Source of the DNA: Bradyrhizobium sp. 200
GTDB lineage: Bacteria; Pseudomonadota; Alphaproteobacteria; Rhizobiales; Xanthobacteraceae
NCBI RefSeq assembly: GCF_023100945.1
Contig: NZ_CP064689.1
Coordinates: forward strand, 1,408,001-1,472,000
Reading direction: 5' to 3'
Length of the DNA: 64,000 bases
The notes under the pieces were generated by a model. The model was not told where the DNA came from. It was given only the letters and a program-made list of their open reading frames with translations, and ran no database searches. A program made the translations under genes and the position numbers. Below, piece by piece: positions 43,965-53,150 of the stretch (the stretch's first letter is position 1; each line of letters starts with the position of its first letter).

Positions 43965-44348
43965 GGGAATTTCCTTTACCTGAATGCCCGCGTGACCGGC
44001 GGATCTTGCTTGTTACCGCGTTCGGCATGCTCTCAAAGCGGCGGCGGCAGGGCAAGCGTGGAAATATCCTGTTAGCCATGCCGCAGGCACGGCCCTCGAT
44101 GGCCCGAAATTTCATCCAGCAAAATTCAAGAAGCGCTTTCTGCGGCCGGTATCCCGGCCGGCGCGCGCCGGCGGTATGGCTGACAAATCGTGAAATGAAC
44201 CGTAGTTCTTCGGAGCAATGGCGCGGCTCGTTGGTCTGACATTTACTGTGAATCGCAACTCGCGGTCGCCAATAACGAGCATTTAGGCCTCCTGCACGCA
44301 TAAAATCCGAAGGGGGCAGCCAGAGCTGCCGGCAGGAGCTTGGGGACG
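43965..44348. other. 384-bp divergent intergenic region, no gene seen
   Basis: Lies between the Ldh2 operon and the large GAF-GGDEF-EAL gene. Short frames (for example at 44006) have no ribosome-binding site or family match. The promoters of both units must be here; none is clear by eye. Confidence 0.45.
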
Positions 44349-47300
44349 GTGAAGACCGATATCGCGCGCACATTTGCGGCGTTGAATGCGACCAACGAAG
44401 CGATTCTGTACGCCAAATCACCCGACGAACTGTACACGAAGGTCTGCGAGGCCGCGTTCTCGGTCGGGGATTTCCTGGCCGTGGCGATCTTCCTGCTGGA
44501 GCCGGAAACTGGCCTCCTGCGCTTCGCCGCCGGCTGTGGCGACGACGTCCCGCGCCTGCGCAGCATCGACATTTCGATCGTGGCCGGTACGCCTGAGGGG
44601 TCCGGGGTTAGCGGGCAGGCCTTTCGCGACCGGAAAATATGCGTCAGCAATGATTTTCTGAACGATCCGCGCTCGCTGCCCTGGCGCGAGGGGGCCAAGG
44701 CCGGCCAGGTCGGCACGGCGGCAGCGCTGCCGCTGACCTGCAATGGCGAGGCCGTCGGTGTGTTCCTCGTCTCGCGGCGCCAGCCGCACTCGATCGACGC
44801 GCAGATCGTCTCGATGCTGGAGCGCGTATCGGCAAACGTTTCGTTTGCGCTCGACAATTTCGAACACGAAGCTGCGCGCAAGAACGGCGAGCGCTCCATG
44901 CGGCGGTTGAACCGGATGTTCGGCGCCATCAGCGCGACCAACGAAGCCATTCTTCGCGCCAAGACCGAACAGGAACTCTATCAGCGCGTCTGCGATGCCG
45001 CGGTACACAGCGGAAAGTCCGCAGCTACCGTGGTCCTGCTGGCGGAGCCGGACTCGATCTGGTTGAAGCCGGCCGCCGGGACGGGCGCCATCGTCGAACA
45101 GATCATGCGGGCGCCGTTCTCGATCGACGCCGGCAACCCGTATGGAACGGGCGTCTGCGGCAGGGCATTCCGAACGCAGCAGCCAGCCGTCAACAACGAC
45201 ATCCTCAACTCGACTCAGGGCCAGCCCTGGCATCAGGCCGCACGCCAGACCGGCGTCACCGCCTGTGTCGCTGTTCCGCTGATCAAGGCCGACGAGAGCA
45301 TCGGGGTGTTGCTGTTCTTTGTCGGAAAGCTGTGGGCGGAGGACGAAGAGATTGTCGCCCTGATGGCGCGGATCGCGGAGAACGTCTCGTTCGCGCTGGA
45401 CAATTTCGAGCGCGCCGGCGAAAAGGCGAGAGCCGACGCCCAGAGGGAACGTCTGGGGCGCATGCTGGCAGCGCTCAGTGCAACCAACGAAGCAATCGTT
45501 CGTGCAACGTCGCGGACGGAGCTGTTCGAACTGGTATGCGAAGCTGCCGCGAAGGGCGGCCGGTTCAACTCGACCAGCATTCTGCTGGCGCGGCCGGACA
45601 GCGACTATACCGACATGGTGGCCGTGGCCGGACCGACGGCCGCCAACATGCGCCGGGTGCAGGTTTCGATCAACGCGGATCATCCGGAAGGCCGCGGGCT
45701 GTGCGGCAACGCTTTCCGCTCCCGTCAGGCCTGCATCGCCAACGATTTGCGTGCTGACCCTCGCGGATCGGCGTTTCACCAGTTCATTCACAGCGACGGC
45801 GCGATGTCGGGAGCGGCGTTCCCGCTGATGGTTTCCGGCCGGGCGGTCGGCGTGATGTTTTTCATTTCCTCCGAGAGGAATACGTTCACGCCCGAATTCG
45901 CCGAGCTGCTGCAGCGGCTCACCGACAACGTGTCGTTCGCGATCGCGACCTTCGACCGGGCCGACGAGAAGGCCAGAACCGAAACTCAGAAAGAGCGTCT
46001 GACGCGGATGTTCGCCTCGCTGAGTGCGACCAACGAAGCCATCATGCGGGCCAAATCCCGCGACGAACTGTTTGATATGGTGTGCGAAGCCGCAGCGAAC
46101 GGCGGCAGATTCACCTCGGCCACCATCGCGCTGGCCACTCCCGGCAGCGACCTGCTCAGGATAGTGGCCGCCGCGGGCCCGGCGGCGGAGACGACACGGC
46201 ACGTTCGGTTGTCGGTGGATGAAGCCCGTCCCGAGGGCCGTGGGCTCAGCGGAACGGCTTTCCGAACCGGACGGCCCTGCATCACCAATGATTATGTGAC
46301 CGACCAGCGCGTCGCCGCCTTTCAGGCCGTCGTTGGCACCTATGGCGCTCAGTCGGGCGCCGCCTTTCCCCTGCTGGTTCGCGACGAGCCGGTCGGCGTC
46401 ATGATTTACATGTCGCTGGACAAGGACACCTTCACGCCCGAATTTTCCGAACTGCTGCAGCGATTGGCCGACAATGTGTCGTTCGCGCTGGAGAATTTCG
46501 ATCGCGCCGACGACAAGGCACGGACCGAGATCCAGAAGGAGCGCCTGACGCGCATGCTGGCGGCGCTGAGCTCAACCAACGAAGCGATCATCCGCGCCGC
46601 CTCTCGGGCGGAACTGTTCGAGCTGGTGTGCGAAGCGGCGGCGAACGGTGGCAAGTTTACCTTGACCTCCATTGCACTGATAAAGCCCGACAGCGAATAT
46701 CTCGACGTCGTGGCGGCCGCCGGTCCGACCGCCTCGAGCGCGCGCCAGGCAACGATATCGAGCAGCGAGGTGCACCCGGAGGGACGCGGGCTCTGCGGTT
46801 CGGCGATCCGTTCGCAGCGTGCCTGCATCATCAACGATTACCTCGGCGATCCGCGCGCCGAGGCGTTTCACGCCACCGCGCGCAACGACGGCACGAATTC
46901 CGGCGCTTCATTCCCCCTGTGGGTGCATGGGCAGGTCGTCGGCGTGATGTCTTTCATGTCGATGGAGAAGGACACGTTCACGCCCGAATTCGCCGAATTG
47001 CTGCAGCGGCTCGTCGACAACGTATCTTTCGCATTGGAGAATTTCGACCGCGCCGATGAAAAGACCAAGGCCGACGAGCGGATCGAGTATCTGGCGTCGC
47101 ACGACAGCCTGACCAATCTGCCGAACCGGGAAATGTTCAACGACATGCTTCGCCGCGCGATCGATGCGGCCGAGCGCTACCAGCGGCAGTTCGCCTTGCT
47201 GTTCATCGACCTCGACCGGTTCAAGGTCATCAACGACTCGCTGGGGCACGATGCCGGCGACATGCTGCTGGTGGAGATCGGCGGCCGGCTGCGCCGCGCG

Positions 47301-48437
47301 CTGCGTTCGAGCGATGTCGTGGCGCGGCTCGGCGGTGACGAGTTCGTGGTCATTTTGGAGGAAAATTCCGAACGCCATGAAGTCGAGCGTATTTCCGGCG
47401 AACTGCTTTCCCTGCTGAGCCAGCCGCTGCAGCTCAGCGGCCACGAATGCCAGACCACCGCCTCGATCGGGATCGCGATGTATCCGTCCGATGGCACTGA
47501 CATCCAGACGCTGACCAAGAACGCCGACATGGCGATGTATCTCGCCAAGGAGGATGGCAAGAACGGCTTCCGGTTCTTCAACAAGGAAATCAAGACGCAG
47601 TCGATCGAGCGCCTGACGCTGGAGAGCGCCCTGCGCCGCGCGCTGGAGCGCGAGCAGTTCTCGCTGCACTATCAGCCCAAGATCGACATGGCGAGCGGCC
47701 AGATCACCGGCGTCGAAGCGCTGCTGCGCTGGAATCATCCCGATCTCGGCAGTGTGTCGCCCGGGCAGTTCATTCCGCTGGCCGAGGAAACCGGCCTGAT
47801 CGTTCCGATCGGCCGCTGGGTGCTCGAGGAAGCCTGCGAGCAGAACATGGCCTGGCAGCGCCGCGGCCTGCGGCCGGTGACGATGGCGGTCAACCTGTCG
47901 CCGCGACAATTCGCCGACGCGCATTTGCTGCACGATGTCGACGAGGCGCTGCTGGCAAGCGGTATGTCGCCAGTGCTGCTGCAGCTCGAAGTCACCGAAA
48001 GCATGGTGATGCGGAATGTATCGCGCGCGATCAAGGTGCTGGATGCGATCCAGAGCCGCGGCATTCGTCTTGCGATCGACGATTTCGGGACCGGCTATTC
48101 GTCGATGTCGCTGATGAAGCAGTTCCCGATCGATACCATCAAGATCGATCGTTCCTTTGTTCGCGACCTGCCCGTCGATACCGAAGACCAGGCCATCGCG
48201 CAGGCGATCATCAGCATGGGCAAGGCGCTTGGCATGACCGTCATTGCGGAGGGTGTCGAGACCGTGGAGCAGGAGACCTTCCTGCGCAACCACGCCTGTG
48301 ACGAAATGCAGGGCTATCTGTTCTCCAAGCCGCTGCCGGCAAAGCAAATGGCCGATCTGCTTCGCGCCGAACCGCGGCTCGTCTCGCCGCCGTTGCAGCC
48401 GGAAGCCGGGTCAGGGTTGAAAGGCGCTGTCGTCTGA
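44349..48437 (+). CDS. Cyclic-di-GMP protein with five GAF domains, GGDEF and EAL
   Basis: 1362 residues from GTG 44349 (AGGAG 10 nt upstream); TTG 44340 adds three residues. Five GAF units start with the same ATNEAI motif at residues 15, 197, 379, 561 and 743, exactly 182 codons apart. Then a diguanylate cyclase domain with intact GGDEF at 995-999 and an inhibitory RxxD (RSSD) five residues before it. Then a phosphodiesterase domain with EAL at 1123-1125, DDFGTGYSS, KIDRSF and AEGVET intact. No membrane helix, so it senses cytoplasmic ligands and both makes and breaks c-di-GMP. Its 3' end overlaps an opposite gene by 27 bp. Confidence 0.93.
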   Translation: MKTDIARTFAALNATNEAILYAKSPDELYTKVCEAAFSVGDFLAVAIFLLEPETGLLRFAAGCGDDVPRLRSIDISIVAGTPEGSGVSGQAFRDRKICVSNDFLNDPRSLPWREGAKAGQVGTAAALPLTCNGEAVGVFLVSRRQPHSIDAQIVSMLERVSANVSFALDNFEHEAARKNGERSMRRLNRMFGAISATNEAILRAKTEQELYQRVCDAAVHSGKSAATVVLLAEPDSIWLKPAAGTGAIVEQIMRAPFSIDAGNPYGTGVCGRAFRTQQPAVNNDILNSTQGQPWHQAARQTGVTACVAVPLIKADESIGVLLFFVGKLWAEDEEIVALMARIAENVSFALDNFERAGEKARADAQRERLGRMLAALSATNEAIVRATSRTELFELVCEAAAKGGRFNSTSILLARPDSDYTDMVAVAGPTAANMRRVQVSINADHPEGRGLCGNAFRSRQACIANDLRADPRGSAFHQFIHSDGAMSGAAFPLMVSGRAVGVMFFISSERNTFTPEFAELLQRLTDNVSFAIATFDRADEKARTETQKERLTRMFASLSATNEAIMRAKSRDELFDMVCEAAANGGRFTSATIALATPGSDLLRIVAAAGPAAETTRHVRLSVDEARPEGRGLSGTAFRTGRPCITNDYVTDQRVAAFQAVVGTYGAQSGAAFPLLVRDEPVGVMIYMSLDKDTFTPEFSELLQRLADNVSFALENFDRADDKARTEIQKERLTRMLAALSSTNEAIIRAASRAELFELVCEAAANGGKFTLTSIALIKPDSEYLDVVAAAGPTASSARQATISSSEVHPEGRGLCGSAIRSQRACIINDYLGDPRAEAFHATARNDGTNSGASFPLWVHGQVVGVMSFMSMEKDTFTPEFAELLQRLVDNVSFALENFDRADEKTKADERIEYLASHDSLTNLPNREMFNDMLRRAIDAAERYQRQFALLFIDLDRFKVINDSLGHDAGDMLLVEIGGRLRRALRSSDVVARLGGDEFVVILEENSERHEVERISGELLSLLSQPLQLSGHECQTTASIGIAMYPSDGTDIQTLTKNADMAMYLAKEDGKNGFRFFNKEIKTQSIERLTLESALRRALEREQFSLHYQPKIDMASGQITGVEALLRWNHPDLGSVSPGQFIPLAEETGLIVPIGRWVLEEACEQNMAWQRRGLRPVTMAVNLSPRQFADAHLLHDVDEALLASGMSPVLLQLEVTESMVMRNVSRAIKVLDAIQSRGIRLAIDDFGTGYSSMSLMKQFPIDTIKIDRSFVRDLPVDTEDQAIAQAIISMGKALGMTVIAEGVETVEQETFLRNHACDEMQGYLFSKPLPAKQMADLLRAEPRLVSPPLQPEAGSGLKGAVV

Positions 48438-48752
48438 CGGCTGCGGGTGCAGCTCGCGGACCGCCGGATCCGGAATTTCGGTTTTGCGGGGAAAGTCGTA
48501 AGGCCAGGGCAGCGACGTCTGCCCTGCGAAAGCCTTGAGGAAGACTTCGGCGCCTGCGGCATAGGCCGCATGATCGGGCAGTCCGAGTTCGGCGCACCAT
48601 TCCGCCGGCAGTGATTGCGGCGCGCTACGCAACTCCATCGCCGGTCCCCACCACCATGCCGGTGCGGGCGATCGTTCCTGTTCGGGAATGGCACGCCAGC
48701 GAGCATATTCGCCGATCATGCGTTCAAATTGCAGTCGCGCCGCTGGATGCAT
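48411..48752 (-). CDS. Small protein of unknown function
   Basis: 113 residues with GGAG 5 nt before the ATG. Trp/Pro-rich (APAWWWGPAMELR, TSLPWPYDFPRK); soluble. Its last nine codons overlap the 3' end of the c-di-GMP gene on the other strand. Family not recognised. Confidence 0.65.
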   Translation of the reverse strand: MHPAARLQFERMIGEYARWRAIPEQERSPAPAWWWGPAMELRSAPQSLPAEWCAELGLPDHAAYAAGAEVFLKAFAGQTSLPWPYDFPRKTEIPDPAVRELHPQPSDDSAFQP

Positions 48753-48813
48753 TCAATCTCCTGACATCGGATGATATCCGCATCTGCCGGGCGGCGCAAA
48801 GCGCGTCAGCCGG

Positions 48814-49053
48814 TTATTGCCGGCCATGCTGCCAGTGCGAAGTCACATCCGCGCCTGACTTGTTGAGATGGACATGCTGATCGACGTGGTCGACCCACGA
48901 CATCGGAATGAAGTGATGATGCTGGCCATCAGGCGAACTCTGTTTGGTCAGCTTGATCTTGTCGGTCCCTTCCATATGGTCGACTTTTCCGACCGTCTTC
49001 TTGTCCGACGAAATGACGTCCATGTGTTCCTTGATCTGTGAAGCGGAAGCCAT
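48814..49053 (-). CDS. DUF2171 family protein (PRC-barrel-like)
   Basis: 79 residues with GAGGGA upstream of the ATG. Begins ASASQIKEHMDVISSDKKTV and has HHFIPMSWVDHVDQHVHL, the typical DUF2171 form: a small beta-barrel with histidines, often stress related. Function not established. Confidence 0.85.
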   Translation of the reverse strand: MASASQIKEHMDVISSDKKTVGKVDHMEGTDKIKLTKQSSPDGQHHHFIPMSWVDHVDQHVHLNKSGADVTSHWQHGRQ

Positions 49054-49150
49054 GTTTCATATCCCTCTAATGGTTGGGGAAATAAAACGCGCCGCTGCCG
49101 GAATGGTTGCCCGGTCGTTGATCCCGAAGCCGGTCGCGTTCCGCCAGCGG

Positions 49151-49618
49151 TTACTTCTCTTCCGCCGCCGTTGACGTCGCCGGACCTTCGCCCATGATCA
49201 GAAGCACGGCGTCTTCATCCTTGGCGCCGTCCCAATGCACCTGCTTGCCGAAATGGGTGACGAAACTGCCGGCCGGCATCGGCGTCGTGTTGGCCGGATC
49301 GAATTTCGGACCCGAGCCAACCCACCACGTACCCTGCAGCACGACGATGTAGCGATCGTTGGGATGGAAGTGCGGGCGGCTGAAATGATTGCCCTTGGTC
49401 CACTTGTTGTAGACCATGTAGAAGCCGGGTTTGGTGGGATCGCCTACGACAACAGCGCTTTGCGCGCCGGCTGCATTGACCGGGCCCCAGGGAATCTGGT
49501 CCGGCAATTTGTAGATAACGGCGGCCGGATTGAGTTCCGCGGCGGAGCCGATGCTCAACATGCCGGCGAAAACAAGCGGTGTCATGAGGTATCGCCAGGA
49601 CCGGATTATCGCCTTCAT
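49151..49618 (-). CDS. Secreted cupin-domain protein
   Basis: 155 residues. Signal peptide (LMTPLVFAGMLSIGSAA), then a single cupin barrel with metal motif 1 FHPNDRYIVVLQG (preceded by RPH) and motif 2 HFGKQVHWDG. GGAGG lies 5 nt before the ATG. Periplasmic; enzymatic role unknown. Confidence 0.85.
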   Translation of the reverse strand: MKAIIRSWRYLMTPLVFAGMLSIGSAAELNPAAVIYKLPDQIPWGPVNAAGAQSAVVVGDPTKPGFYMVYNKWTKGNHFSRPHFHPNDRYIVVLQGTWWVGSGPKFDPANTTPMPAGSFVTHFGKQVHWDGAKDEDAVLLIMGEGPATSTAAEEK

Positions 49619-49856
49619 GGTCGCCTCCGTTACCGTCTCGTGAGCTGAGATGTGCTCATCTCTGTTGTCGCGATGCTAGCTGCTCGTTCCCGCGGAGCAA
49701 GGCGCGTGGGCGCATGCGTGATCGGCGGCTGCGACACGCAATGCGCACAACGCAATTGCAGCATGAAAAGCGGATTTACGCCGTGCGTTGTAATGCTAGG
49801 TTGCCGCCCAACTAAAAGCAGCCATAACTAAGAGCAGCCATGGGAGAGCTACGTTC

Positions 49857-50459
49857 ATGAAGCGTTTGTCGATGCTTGCGGCCGGTCTGTTGATCGGCGC
49901 CGCCGCCGTTCAATTTTCCGGCGTAGCGTCCGGCCAGAGCGATGGTTGGGTGACGCTCGTCGACGGCACCAAGATGGGCGACTGGACTGAGGTCGGCAAA
50001 GCCAACTGGGCGATGAAGGACGGCGCGCTGGTCGCAGACAAGATCACCGAGGGCAAGGACCCCTCCTATCTCGTCAGCAAGGAGTCCTACAAGGATTTCC
50101 AGATCAAGGCCGAGTTCTGGGCCGGCGATGACGCCAACAGCGGAATCCTCATTCGCTGCGACCAGTCGGCCAAGATCGACTCCAAGATCTGCTACGAGGT
50201 CAACATCTTCGACAAGCGGCCCGATCCGACCTATGGCACCGGCGCAATCGTCGATGTGGCCAAGGTCGACCCGATGCCGAAGGCGGGCGGCAAATGGAAC
50301 ACCTACGAAATCACGGCCAAGGGCCCGCATCTCGTCGTCATGTTCAACGGCCAGAAGACCGTCGACGTCCAGGATTCAAAACACGCCAGCGGCCCCTTCG
50401 CGCTGCAGTACGGTTCTGGTGTGATCAAGTGGCGCAAGGTGCAGATCAAGCCGCTATAG
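49857..50459 (+). CDS. Secreted DUF1080 (3-keto-disaccharide hydrolase-type) protein
   Basis: 200 residues with a Sec signal ending ASGQ. One lectin-like beta-sandwich: DGWVTLVDGTKMGDWTEVG, SGILIRCDQS, WNTYEITAKGPHLVVMFNG are typical DUF1080 features. Recent work on the family links it to 3-keto-glycoside cleavage, but catalysis here is unproven. GGGAG precedes the ATG; a 16-bp direct repeat (49811-49842) lies just upstream. Confidence 0.85.
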   Translation: MKRLSMLAAGLLIGAAAVQFSGVASGQSDGWVTLVDGTKMGDWTEVGKANWAMKDGALVADKITEGKDPSYLVSKESYKDFQIKAEFWAGDDANSGILIRCDQSAKIDSKICYEVNIFDKRPDPTYGTGAIVDVAKVDPMPKAGGKWNTYEITAKGPHLVVMFNGQKTVDVQDSKHASGPFALQYGSGVIKWRKVQIKPL

Positions 50460-50519
50460 GCCGCTTCGAGTTCTCTTGCGAGGCTGCGCGGCCTTACTTG
50501 CGAACCCGGTGCACCGGTC

Positions 50520-50665
50520 TTCAGCGGGTGAGCCTTCTTGTGCCACGCCTACGCGGTGCGGATGATCGTAGCCAGATCCGAATGGGCGGGACGGAAGTTC
50601 AACGTCGCCCGTGCAGCGGAGGGATCGGCGACCAGACAGGTCGGACCGCCTGATCGCCGCGGCTT
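50520..50665 (-). pseudogene. 3' remnant of a UDP-glucose 4-epimerase (galE) gene
   Basis: Reading leftward, KPRRSGGPTCLVADPSAARA continues to LNFRPAHSDLATIIRTA, the conserved C-terminus of GalE. A stop codon TAG follows at 50549-50551 where GalE has Trp. Beyond the stop the frame goes on AWHKKAHP, the usual GalE end. So the remnant has a TGG-to-TAG nonsense change and has lost everything before about the last 50 residues. Confidence 0.75.
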
Positions 50666-50668
50666 GAC

Positions 50669-50983
50669 GTGATGATCCGCATCGGCAATGCCGGCGAGAA
50701 ATGGTCGAACTGTTCGTCCGGCCGGCCGATCATCGAGCGCACCATGGCAGCCCTGCACAAGGACGGCGTGCACGAGTTCAACTTTAGCGTCGGCAATTAC
50801 GCCTACAAGCGCTGCTTCGGCGTGACACGGCTGCCGCTGATCGACATCAGCGCCACCTTGAGCTGGCGCGAATGGCCCTACGCGCTGCGCGATCGCGCAA
50901 TGCATCGTTTGCGCGACTATCCGCGGCTCGATGCCCGGCTGAGACGCGCGCTTGGTAAGCCGCTGTCACGCGAAGCGGATTGA
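50669..50983 (+). pseudogene. 3' remnant of a CelD/BcsL-type GNAT acetyltransferase gene
   Basis: The frame encodes about 104 residues; from about 50720 it reads RPIIERTMAALHKDGVHEFN then FSVGNYAYKRCFG, like the C-terminal third of CelD-type acyltransferases of polysaccharide loci (full length about 350). The N-terminal parts are missing and the first dozen codons look unrelated. It abuts the galE remnant head to head. Confidence 0.6.
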
Positions 50984-51162
50984 CACATTCTTGCCGCACG
51001 GGAACAGTCGTGCAAATTTGCAACACATGTCAGGATTGTGTGGACGTTCTGCCTGTGTTCACGAGAGTTCATGATCGCCTGCACGCCAGAGGCGTATGCT
51101 CCGCTTTGGGTCAGGGACCACTGGTGAATGCTTTCTTGTATGTCTTCTTGGGGAGAGCCGAC

Positions 51163-51357
51163 ATGCCAGCCTATATCCATCATCACGACGACACCGAACC
51201 GGCCTTCGTCATCTGTCCGAGCTGCGTCGGACTTCCAATGTATGTGCGCGATGTAGAACTGCATTGGAGCATGGCGAAGATCGACTTCACCTATGAGTGC
51301 GCCGACTGTGGCGCCGAGGTGCGCCAGACCATTGTGAAGCCGGAATCGCGGCACTAG
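51163..51357 (+). CDS. Small zinc-ribbon protein
   Basis: 64 residues from ATG 51163 (GGGGAG 7 nt upstream). CPSCVGLPM (C18, C21) and CADCGAEV (C46, C49) make a zinc ribbon around a short helix; an N-terminal HHH precedes it. The frame is open further upstream but lacks a start with spacing as good. Function unknown. Confidence 0.72.
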   Translation: MPAYIHHHDDTEPAFVICPSCVGLPMYVRDVELHWSMAKIDFTYECADCGAEVRQTIVKPESRH

Positions 51358-51367
51358 GCGGTGAATT

Positions 51368-51453
51368 CGTAGGGTGGGCAAAGCGAAGCGTGCCCGCCAT
51401 TCTCGACATCTCTACGTGTGAGGGTGGGCACGCTGCGCTTTGCCCACCCTACG
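51368..51453. repeat. Palindromic intergenic element, family D, copy 1
   Basis: Arms CGTAGGGTGGGCAAAGCGAA and GCGCTTTGCCCACCCTACG enclose a short spacer. Related single arms lie at 54938-54968 and 55673-55706. The remaining gap to wrbA (51454-51674) shows no gene. Confidence 0.88.
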
Positions 51454-51674
51454 AAGCGTCAACATCCACGCCTCACGATTTCGTGCATTCCGGGCAGCGT
51501 CGCTGTCCGCGCGAGGCGCGGTAAAGACTCCTGCACCACCAGCGTCGTGCCATCGCCTGCAGGGGCCGGCGCGCCAGTTGAGCGAAAAAGAGAATTTCCA
51601 CCATAGCTCGATCCATCGTCCCCGATAGATCAAGTATGGCGGCATCCTCGAATGAGAATGCCGCCATCGTCGCA

Positions 51675-52274
51675 TCAGCCATGCAGTTTATTCGCGGTCT
51701 CCGCGATCACGCGTCCTTGATAGCGCGCGCCGGCGAGTTCGTTCTCGCTCGGCTGGCGGCTGCCGTCGCCGCCGGTGATCGTGGTGGCGCCGTAGGGCGC
51801 GCCGCCGGTGACTTCGTCGAGCTTCATCTGGCCGGCAAAGCCGTAGTTCAGGCCGACGATGGTCATGCCGAAGTGCAGCAGATTGGTGATGATCGAGAAC
51901 AGCGTGGTTTCCTGCCCGCCGTGCTGGGTCGCCGTTGACGTAAAGGCGCCGCCGACCTTGCCGTGCAGTGCGCCCTTGGCCCAGAGGCCGCCGGCCTGGT
52001 CGAGGAAGTTGGCCATCTGCGACGCCATCCGGCCGAAGCGCGTGCCGGTGCCGATGACGATCGCGTCGTAACTGGCGAGATCCTCGATCTTCGCGATCGG
52101 GGCGGCCTGATCGAGCTTGTAATACGAAGCCTTGGCGACCGCTTCGGGCACCAGCTCCGGCACGCGTTTGATGTCGACGGTGGCACCGGCCTTTCGCGCG
52201 CCTTCTGCGACGGCATTCGCCATCGCTTCGATGTGACCGTAGGCGGAATAATAGAGCACGAGTACTTTGGCCAT
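51675..52274 (-). CDS. wrbA: NAD(P)H:quinone oxidoreductase WrbA
   Basis: 199 residues from ATG 52274 (AAAGGA upstream). Flavodoxin-like FMN protein: [12 protein letters not shown] binds the FMN phosphate, [12 protein letters not shown] and [15 protein letters not shown] complete the site. Two-electron quinone reduction protects against redox cycling. It heads a run of minus-strand stress-type genes with pirin and SDR. Confidence 0.94.
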   Translation of the reverse strand: MAKVLVLYYSAYGHIEAMANAVAEGARKAGATVDIKRVPELVPEAVAKASYYKLDQAAPIAKIEDLASYDAIVIGTGTRFGRMASQMANFLDQAGGLWAKGALHGKVGGAFTSTATQHGGQETTLFSIITNLLHFGMTIVGLNYGFAGQMKLDEVTGGAPYGATTITGGDGSRQPSENELAGARYQGRVIAETANKLHG

Positions 52275-52316
52275 GATGGCTTTCCTTTGGGTTTGATGAT
52301 GGTTTGTTTGTTGGGG

Positions 52317-52405
52317 GTCATTGCCGGGCTTGACCCGGCAAGCCATCGCTCTTCGAAAGAGTCTTGCGAAGAGGATGGATGCCCGGGTCAGGCCCGGGCA
52401 TGACG
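52317..52405. repeat. Palindromic intergenic element, family C, copy 2
   Basis: GTCATTGCCGGGCTTGACCC and GGGTCAGGCCCGGGCATGACG arms between wrbA and the pirin gene. Confidence 0.88.
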
Positions 52406-52420
52406 ATCAGTGGGTGGGCC

Positions 52421-53119
52421 CTACGCCGCGTCGACCAGCACCAGCTCGGAATCTTCCAGCGCCGTAATCGTCAGCTTCGCCTCGTTGCGGATCGCCGCGC
52501 CATCGCGGGCGTTGACGCGCACGCCGTTGACCTCGACGCTGCCGGCCGCCGGCACCAGATAGAGGTGCCGCGCCTTCTGCGCCTCGTATTCCGCACTCTC
52601 GCCGGCCTTTAGCGTGGTGGCGAGCACCCGTGCATTGGCGCGGATCGGCAGCGCGTCCACGTCGCCGTCAATGCCGCTCGCAATCGTCACGAGCTTGCCG
52701 GAGCGATCCGACTTCGGAAACGGTTTCGCGCCCCAGGTCGGCTGGCCGCCCTTTGTCGTCGGCTCGATCCAGATCTGGAAGATTCTGGTCTTCGAAGGTT
52801 CGAGATTGTACTCGGAGTGACGAATGCCGCTTCCGGCGCTCATCACCTGCACGTCGCCGGCCTCGGTCCGGCCCTTGTTGCCGAGCGAGTCCTGATGCGT
52901 GATCGCGCCTTCGCGGACATAGGTGATGATTTCCATGTTGGCGTGCGGATGGGCGGGAAAGCCGCTGTTCGGCGCGATCTCGTCATCGTTCCACACACGC
53001 AACGCGCCGTGGCCCATGTTATCGGGATCGAAGTGGCTGCCGAACGAGAAGTGGTGCTTCGCCTTCAGCCAGCCGTGGTCGGCGCTGCCGAGTTTTGCAA
53101 AAGGTCTGAGTTCGATCAT
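52421..53119 (-). CDS. Pirin family protein
   Basis: 232 residues from ATG 53119 (AAGGA upstream). Bicupin with the pirin metal motif PAHPHANMEIITYV, then HQDSLG and GSGIRHSEYN. YhhW-type pirins have quercetinase activity. It is 31 bp downstream of an SDR gene and probably co-transcribed with it. Confidence 0.92.
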   Translation of the reverse strand: MIELRPFAKLGSADHGWLKAKHHFSFGSHFDPDNMGHGALRVWNDDEIAPNSGFPAHPHANMEIITYVREGAITHQDSLGNKGRTEAGDVQVMSAGSGIRHSEYNLEPSKTRIFQIWIEPTTKGGQPTWGAKPFPKSDRSGKLVTIASGIDGDVDALPIRANARVLATTLKAGESAEYEAQKARHLYLVPAAGSVEVNGVRVNARDGAAIRNEAKLTITALEDSELVLVDAA

Positions 53120-53150
53120 TGGATGTTCCTTATCGTTTGAAAATTTTGAA

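Noticed and set aside
43965..44348. Looked for a c-di-GMP riboswitch before the GGDEF-EAL gene
   Set aside because: No GEMM-type conserved core could be recognised by eye; covariance search would be needed.
44418..48347. Two minus-strand frames (594 and 479 codons) opposite the GAF-GGDEF-EAL gene
   Set aside because: Antisense shadows; their internal repetition simply mirrors the 546-bp GAF period.
8677..52405. Intergenic palindromes considered as a CRISPR array
   Set aside because: Copies are far apart, arms are inverted rather than direct, there are no regular spacers and no cas genes.
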